Source: an uncultured Bacteroides sp. (GTDB lineage Bacteria; Bacteroidota; Bacteroidia; Bacteroidales; Bacteroidaceae). Taken from it: a stretch of DNA of 30,349 nt. Made by a program: the position numbers and the translations under genes. The stretch spans positions 1 to 30,349 of the forward strand of contig CAUEFX010000053.1 in the NCBI GenBank assembly GCA_958477465.1, given 5' to 3'. Positions 25,985 through 30,349 of the stretch are shown in pieces (position 1 is the first letter of the stretch; every line of letters begins with the position of its first letter). Below the pieces are notes generated by a model. That model had not been told where the DNA came from and did no database searches. It worked only from the letters and a program-made list of their open reading frames with translations.

Positions 25985-25992
25985 CAAAAGTA
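25985..25992 (-). promoter_or_regulatory. Putative -7 box of the TPR-barrel operon
   Basis: TACTTTTG on the minus strand matches TAnnTTTG. TTTG at 26018-26015 lies 22 bp upstream, slightly longer than usual. The leader to the ATG would be only about 10 nt. Confidence 0.45.
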
Positions 25993-26171
25993 CTTGTTTT
26001 TGTAGATTTCACAGCAAACAACCCTTCAGTTTTACAGGTTTTAACGTCAACAGAGAAAAATGCTTCTGTTATCCGACGAAATGTATTTGTCTGTAATTTG
26101 TTTCTGCCATCCGGCCGGACAGGTACATTACCGCTTGATGCATAAGTTCAGTAAGGGATGTCGGCCAGAAT

Positions 26172-26729
26172 TCATGAATGGGTGGGAGAGTAGCTGCGGA
26201 TAAACATGTCCAGCCCTTTCCGGATAGACCCCAATCCGAATTCTTCCGGATGTATTTCCGCAAGAGGGATGAAGAAAGCTGCTGCCGCATCATCCATAGC
26301 GGTAATGTGGGTGGTGTCCTTTACTCTGCAGAGGAAGAACATGTCCAGTGTGTGAACCGGGAATCCCGAATAGACATAGATATTCGGCAGCGTGAACAGA
26401 TAGGTTGCTTTTTCTACTTTAAGTCCGGTCTCTTCCGCGACTTCACGGGCCACTCCTTCTTCTCCGGTCTCATTCATATCGATAAATCCGCCGGGGAGGT
26501 CGAGTGTACCTTTTGCCGGGGCTTTTGCCCGGCGGCATACAAGTAGTTCATTCTTCTCGTTCAGAATTAGTGCGACAGTGGCGGATGAGGGGTTGAAATA
26601 ATAGGTAAACCCGCAATCGGCACATTGTTTGGATTTCGCATTATGTATCTCAAAATGCTCTGAACCGCATTTCGGGCAATATTTGAATTGGGATAGAGGA
26701 TGTTCCATATCTGACAAAGATTGACTCAT
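26172..26729 (-). CDS. NUDIX hydrolase with N-terminal zinc ribbon
   Basis: The 185-residue protein has a zinc ribbon formed by Cys18-x2-Cys21 and Cys36-x2-Cys39, then a NUDIX fold. The NUDIX box is complete at about residues 80-103: GFIDMNETGEEGVAREVAEETGL fits GX5EX7REUXEEXGU, so the enzyme should be an active pyrophosphohydrolase of a nucleoside diphosphate linked to some group X. The zinc ribbon is like that of NADH pyrophosphatase NudC, but the NudC-specific SQPWPFPxS motif is absent, so the substrate is open. Met8 (MEHPLSQ) is an alternative start. The gene is probably monocistronic, with its own promoter. Confidence 0.9.
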   Translation of the reverse strand: MSQSLSDMEHPLSQFKYCPKCGSEHFEIHNAKSKQCADCGFTYYFNPSSATVALILNEKNELLVCRRAKAPAKGTLDLPGGFIDMNETGEEGVAREVAEETGLKVEKATYLFTLPNIYVYSGFPVHTLDMFFLCRVKDTTHITAMDDAAAAFFIPLAEIHPEEFGLGSIRKGLDMFIRSYSPTHS

Positions 26730-26767
26730 TACTGCTTTTTTGATGAGGATTCTATAAATACCTGCTG

Positions 26768-26797
26768 CAAAAGTATTTTATAAAACGGAGAAAACAA
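26768..26797 (-). promoter_or_regulatory. Putative promoter of the NUDIX gene
   Basis: TACTTTTG (26775-26768) matches TAnnTTTG, and TTG (26797-26795) lies exactly 19 bp upstream. The leader is about 33 nt. Confidence 0.65.
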
Positions 26798-26891
26798 TGT
26801 TTTTCCTGTTTTATTTGACCGGAGTTTGATGGTTCTGCCATTATGATTAGAAGTCACATCTGCTCCATAAAAGCTTCATCCCTTTTCTTTT

Positions 26892-26947
26892 AGAGCCTGT
26901 TTAAATTTTGCCCGGTATTCTTTAGAGAGGAAAATTTAACAGGCTCT
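26892..26947. repeat. Palindromic element overlapping the 3' end of the AraC-family gene
   Basis: The left arm AGAGCCTGTTTAAATTTT (26892-26909) and right arm AAAATTTAACAGGCTCT (26931-26947) pair over 17 bp, with one extra T in the left arm. The loop is 21 nt. The right arm contains the last codons and the stop of the AraC-family gene. No T run follows on either strand, so an ordinary intrinsic terminator is not the best reading. A small mobile palindrome or the remnant of one is possible. Confidence 0.65.
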
Positions 26948-27775
26948 TAATTGCTGCGGAGTCTTTCCTGTATGCTTCTTGAAATACCGGCAAAAGAAGC
27001 TGACGTCGGTAAAATGATAATTGTATGCTATCTCCTTGATATTTAGTGTGCTGTGCTGCAACTGCATCTTGATCTGTAGGATGACGTACTGGTCTATGAT
27101 GGTCTTGGGAGTGTGTCCTGTTACCTGTCGGACGATATTGGTGAGATACTTGGAGGTGATATTCATCCGCTCTGCATAGTAGTTGACATCCCTCGATACT
27201 TTGTAATCCCTTTCCATCAGCATCATGAATCGGTTGAAGAGTTCCCTCACCCGAAAAGACTTCACCTCGTCAGGGCGGTATTGCGGATTACGTTGCAGGT
27301 ATTCATGGAAGCCGATGAAAAAAGCCTTCAACTGGCATAGTACTAACTGCGAGATGCAGGTACACTCCGACTGGCCGAAATATACTTTCAGCAGGGAAAA
27401 CATATTGTTGATGATGTCGGTCACTACCGGTGTGTCTTGACGGCACCGGTCTTCCCGTAGGGAGGAATAGACGGTTTGTTCCAACTGCAAGCTTGCTTCT
27501 CGCAAAAGTGAAGGATTATACTTCAGTATTTCAAATTCCCCGGCATTCTCCACTTCCTTCACTTGCTTCAGCTCCACGACATCATTGGGAAAGACAATAA
27601 TCACCGCCCCCTCATACAACTCCCATTCCTTATAGTTCACATGCAGTACAACCCTCCCCTTGCGGCATATCAATATCGCTCCGTAAGTTAACACCTGCGG
27701 ACCATCCTGCCACTCTTCCAGACTCGAAGAGAAAAGCTCTGCCTCTTGTCTGCTGCTCAATTCCGATAATTCCAT
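26936..27775 (-). CDS. AraC-family transcriptional regulator
   Basis: The 279-residue protein has an N-terminal cupin-like sensing part (about 1-160, with strands such as GAVIIVFPNDVVEL) and a C-terminal AraC/XylS DNA-binding domain of two helix-turn-helix units. The first unit is near YYAERMNITSKYLTNIVRQVTG and the second near IKEIAYNYHFTDVSFFCRYFKKHTGKTP, a close match to the family signature. It is transcribed away from the TolC/HlyD operon, with 217 bp between the starts, which suggests it controls that operon. The effector is unknown. Its last residues (RAC) and stop come from the palindromic element at 26892-26947. I see no perfect -7 box for it; TACTTTTA (complement of 27845-27852) is the nearest. 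Confidence 0.92.
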   Translation of the reverse strand: MELSELSSRQEAELFSSSLEEWQDGPQVLTYGAILICRKGRVVLHVNYKEWELYEGAVIIVFPNDVVELKQVKEVENAGEFEILKYNPSLLREASLQLEQTVYSSLREDRCRQDTPVVTDIINNMFSLLKVYFGQSECTCISQLVLCQLKAFFIGFHEYLQRNPQYRPDEVKSFRVRELFNRFMMLMERDYKVSRDVNYYAERMNITSKYLTNIVRQVTGHTPKTIIDQYVILQIKMQLQHSTLNIKEIAYNYHFTDVSFFCRYFKKHTGKTPQQLRAC

Positions 27776-27918
27776 GTATTCACCTTATTCTGTTGCATAA
27801 GGAAGTATTCACTGTTTGACTTTCCTTTTATTCCTTTTTCGTTTGTAAAAGTACATAAAAGATGTAATATAAAAGAAGATTTGTTCCCAAAAAGTCCATG
27901 TGTTGCGAAATATGTAAA

Positions 27919-27942
27919 ACGGTTGTTTATCCCAAACACCGT
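27919..27942. promoter_or_regulatory. Candidate operator upstream of the TolC-like gene
   Basis: ACGGTTGTTT (27919-27928) and AAACACCGT (27934-27942) form an imperfect inverted repeat around ATCCC, with one unpaired base. It abuts and shares one base with the -7 box of the efflux operon, so bound protein could affect polymerase. Binding by the divergent AraC-family regulator is a guess; AraC proteins more often use direct repeats. Confidence 0.35.
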
Positions 27943-27949
27943 AACTTTG
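27942..27949 (+). promoter_or_regulatory. Putative -7 box of the TolC-HlyD operon
   Basis: TAACTTTG matches TAnnTTTG. The nearest TTG (27923-27925) is only 16 bp upstream, as might be found in an activator-dependent promoter. The leader to the ATG at 27993 is about 38 nt. Confidence 0.5.
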
Positions 27950-27992
27950 CACCCGATTTCAAGAGATAAAAATCATAATAAAGATAAGACGG

Positions 27993-29351
27993 ATGATAAA
28001 GAAAATCTTATTAGTAAGCCTCCTTTTATCAGGAAGTTCGGTTGGGACTATGGCTCAAATATCCGGTGAAGAGACGGTATCGGCTGCATTTTTCACACAA
28101 AAGCAGTCGATGACCATCGACCAACTCTTCGAGAAGATAGAGGAGAACAGTAAGAGCCTTCGTACTGTGAAGTCGGGTGTAGAAGCTGCCGGTTTCGGTG
28201 TTGAGTCGGCTAAAAGCAAACGGTTACCCGACCTCGATGCGTCGCTCTCTTTCAGCTACATCGGCAACGCCCTCCTCACCGACCGTGATTTTTCTAATGT
28301 TCACGGCTTGAGCTCTCCTCACTTCGGCAATAACTTTGCTTTTCAGGCACAACAGGTAGTCTATGCAGGTGGTGCCATCAATGCCGGCATCAAGCTCGCC
28401 GAACTGGGCAGGCAACAGGCTGAGGTTGGCGTACGGCTTACTCGTCAGCAAGTTCGCTTCATCGCTCTCGGTCAGTATCTTGACCTCTTCAAGATAGACA
28501 ACCAGATACAAGTGTATGAGAAGAATATCGGGCTTACCCGGCAGCTCATCGCCGATATCAAGGAGAAACAAAGCCAGGGCATGGCACTCAAAAACGACAT
28601 TACCCGGTATGAACTGCAGATGGAGTCGCTCAAACTCGGTTTGACTGCCCTCCACAACAATCGCAGTATCCTCAATCATCAGCTTTGCAATACGCTCGGT
28701 ATGAGCCGGGAGGGGCAAGATGTACAGATTATCCCTGATGCTTCTATTATAGATAAGGTGTATGATAAGGATGGTGAGGCTCATTGGCAGGCTGTCGGCA
28801 CAATGAACTCCCCTCTCTTGGAACAGAGTTCGAATTCCATTCGAATCGCTGAACAGAAAGAGAAGCTTGCTAAGAGCGAATTGTTACCAAAGGTCGCTTT
28901 TGTTGCTGCCGACAACTTCGATGGGCCTATTACCTTCGAGCTTCCCCCTATCGACAAGAATCTCAATATCTGGTATGTAGGCGTAGGCGTAAAGTACAGC
29001 CTCAGTTCACTTTTCAAGAGCAACAAGCGCATCAAGCAGGCCGCCGTTGAGACTCGCCAGGCCAAGGAGGCTCACGCAGTACAGGCAGAGCAACTCAACA
29101 ACAACGTGCAAGCAGCCTACGTGCGGTATCAGCAAACCTATGTGGAGTTGGAGACACAGCGGAAGAGCGTTGAACTGGCTCATCAGAACTATGATGTGAT
29201 GAATGCCCGTTACCTCAGCCAGCTCGCTCTCATCACGGATATGGTAGATGCCTCCAATCTCCGTCTCAACGCAGAGTTGAAAGAGGTGGATGCCCGTATC
29301 AACATCGTCTATGCCTACTATTGCATGAAGTATGTGGCAGGAGAGATTTAA
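27993..29351 (+). CDS. TolC-family outer-membrane efflux protein
   Basis: The 452-residue protein has a signal peptide (MIKKILLVSLLLSGSSVGTMA) and the two repeated helical halves of the outer-membrane efflux family, with long coiled-coil stretches near 100-200 and 345-430 and barrel strands such as LDASLSFSYIG and WYVGVGVKYSLSS between them. TolC-type trimers form the exit duct of tripartite pumps. It lies 79 bp upstream of a HlyD/EmrA-type adaptor gene and probably shares its mRNA. Its leucine codons are unlike those of the window's other genes: by eye, roughly half are CTC, a codon rarely used in argS. This may mean the operon came from elsewhere. Confidence 0.93.
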   Translation: MIKKILLVSLLLSGSSVGTMAQISGEETVSAAFFTQKQSMTIDQLFEKIEENSKSLRTVKSGVEAAGFGVESAKSKRLPDLDASLSFSYIGNALLTDRDFSNVHGLSSPHFGNNFAFQAQQVVYAGGAINAGIKLAELGRQQAEVGVRLTRQQVRFIALGQYLDLFKIDNQIQVYEKNIGLTRQLIADIKEKQSQGMALKNDITRYELQMESLKLGLTALHNNRSILNHQLCNTLGMSREGQDVQIIPDASIIDKVYDKDGEAHWQAVGTMNSPLLEQSSNSIRIAEQKEKLAKSELLPKVAFVAADNFDGPITFELPPIDKNLNIWYVGVGVKYSLSSLFKSNKRIKQAAVETRQAKEAHAVQAEQLNNNVQAAYVRYQQTYVELETQRKSVELAHQNYDVMNARYLSQLALITDMVDASNLRLNAELKEVDARINIVYAYYCMKYVAGEI

Positions 29352-29430
29352 GTGAAAAACGAAGAGTAAAGAGTGAAAGAGATCCTTTTCTTCTATTATA
29401 ATAAATTCAAGAAAATAAAAGACTGAACAA

Positions 29431-30349
29431 ATGAACAAGAAGATTATCAAGAGAACATATAATGTAGTAGTCATTCTCTTCTTAGTGGGTGCAGCGGCAT
29501 GGTGTTTTAGCCATTTCGTACATGGTAGCGGAGTGGAATATACCGATGATGCACAGGTGTGCCGTCACATCACTCCTATCAACACCCGTGTGCCTGGTTT
29601 TATCAAGGAAATCAGATTCAAGGATTTCCAGCATGTGAAAAAGGGCGATACCCTCGTTATCATCGAAGATGCGGAATATCGCTTACAGGTGGCACAAGCT
29701 GAGGCTGGGGTACGTGGCTCGAAGTCGAGCTCTTCGGTCGTTTCGGCAAGCATGGGTACGACAGCAAGTAATGTGCAGACGGCATCGGCGGGCATCGAGG
29801 AGGCCCGTGTAGATATGTTGAACGCCAAACAGGACTTCGACCGCTTTGCAGCCTTGATGGAGAAGGATGCGGTTACCCGCCAACAATACGACAATGCTTA
29901 CGCCCGTTACCTCGGAGCCAAGGCACGTTATGAGCAGGCTAACAGCAGAAGACAGAGTGCCGCATCAGTAAAGCATGTACAGACTCAGCAGCTCGATGGC
30001 TCTCGGGCCGGCGAGAGTGTGGCTGAGGCACAGCTCAACTTGGCTCGTTTGAATCTCTCTTACACCGTCATCGTGGCTACTTGTGATGGTGTGATGGGCA
30101 AGAAAGATATTCATGTAGGTCAGTTGGTTCAGCCGGGACAGATGCTGGCTCGCATCGTGGATGATAATGATGTGTGGGTATTGGCAAACTACCGTGAGAC
30201 TCAGATGGACGGCATTGCCGTGGGTAAGACTGTGGATTTCACTGCCGATGCCATCCCGGATGTTGTATTTCATGGCAAGGTAGAGGCGTTATCGGCAGCT
30301 GCCGGCAATGCCTACTCCATGATCCCGGTGGATAACGCCACAGGCAACT
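29431..30349 (+). CDS. HlyD/EmrA-type membrane-fusion protein (3' end outside window)
   Basis: An ATG at 29431 opens a frame that stays open for 306 codons to the window edge. The protein begins MNKKIIKRTYNVVVILF with one membrane segment (about residues 9-27). The periplasmic part has TDDAQV, a lipoyl-like half (VPGFIKEIRFKDFQHVKKGD), a long coiled coil (about 80-200) and the second half motif GKKDIHVGQLVQPGQML. This is the adaptor of an EmrAB-TolC type pump and follows the TolC-like gene. A DHA2-type major facilitator gene is expected next but lies outside. CTC leucine codons are again frequent. Confidence 0.92.
   Translation, partial: MNKKIIKRTYNVVVILFLVGAAAWCFSHFVHGSGVEYTDDAQVCRHITPINTRVPGFIKEIRFKDFQHVKKGDTLVIIEDAEYRLQVAQAEAGVRGSKSSSSVVSASMGTTASNVQTASAGIEEARVDMLNAKQDFDRFAALMEKDAVTRQQYDNAYARYLGAKARYEQANSRRQSAASVKHVQTQQLDGSRAGESVAEAQLNLARLNLSYTVIVATCDGVMGKKDIHVGQLVQPGQMLARIVDDNDVWVLANYRETQMDGIAVGKTVDFTADAIPDVVFHGKVEALSAAAGNAYSMIPVDNATGN

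Noticed and set aside
26069..26293. 74-codon minus-strand frame extending past the NUDIX stop
   Set aside because: It overlaps the NUDIX gene in another frame and shows no domain; the NUDIX gene is complete, so it is not evidence of a frameshift.

Overview
The window looks like chromosomal DNA of a Bacteroides species or close relative (Bacteroidales). Reasons: most transcription units carry the Bacteroidetes promoter pattern (a -7 box TAnnTTTG, several with TTTG or TTG about 19-21 bp upstream); SecD and SecF are fused; there is a DUF4842/LruC-type surface lipoprotein; and there are large TPR and outer-membrane barrel genes. The species is not decided by the sequence alone.

Layout. (1) 1-3804: upp (uracil salvage) converges on the korAB pair, a two-subunit 2-oxoacid:ferredoxin oxidoreductase; they share a bidirectional terminator. 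(2) 3805-7270: a gene-poor stretch with one tRNA-Arg(CCU), a long near-perfect hairpin, a 691-residue LruC-domain lipoprotein gene, and about 310 bp of non-coding 22-bp tandem repeats in two sequence families. (3) 7206-15369 on the minus strand: secDF alone, and upstream of it a four-gene unit of two rhomboid proteases, a membrane-anchored EEP-family hydrolase and an M3 peptidyl-dipeptidase lipoprotein. (4) 15453-17769: HU gene and argS on the plus strand, with the HU terminator running directly into the argS promoter. (5) 17818-25992 on the minus strand: topA, preceded by a tight three-gene envelope unit (1002-residue TPR protein, 571-residue TonB-receptor-like barrel, 288-residue probable barrel). 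(6) 26172-27775 on the minus strand: a zinc-ribbon NUDIX hydrolase and an AraC-family regulator whose stop codon lies in a palindromic element. (7) 27942 to the end: a divergent TolC plus HlyD/EmrA-type efflux operon, cut by the window edge.

Most genes are housekeeping (nucleotide salvage, central carbon metabolism, protein export, translation, DNA topology). The least explained items are the 22-bp repeat arrays at 6799-7112, the TPR-barrel-barrel unit, the palindromic elements at 4487-4535 and 26892-26947, and the change of leucine codon use at the efflux operon. I found no phage, transposase, CRISPR array or rRNA. All promoter, terminator and operator calls are from reading the sequence and are not experimentally supported here.
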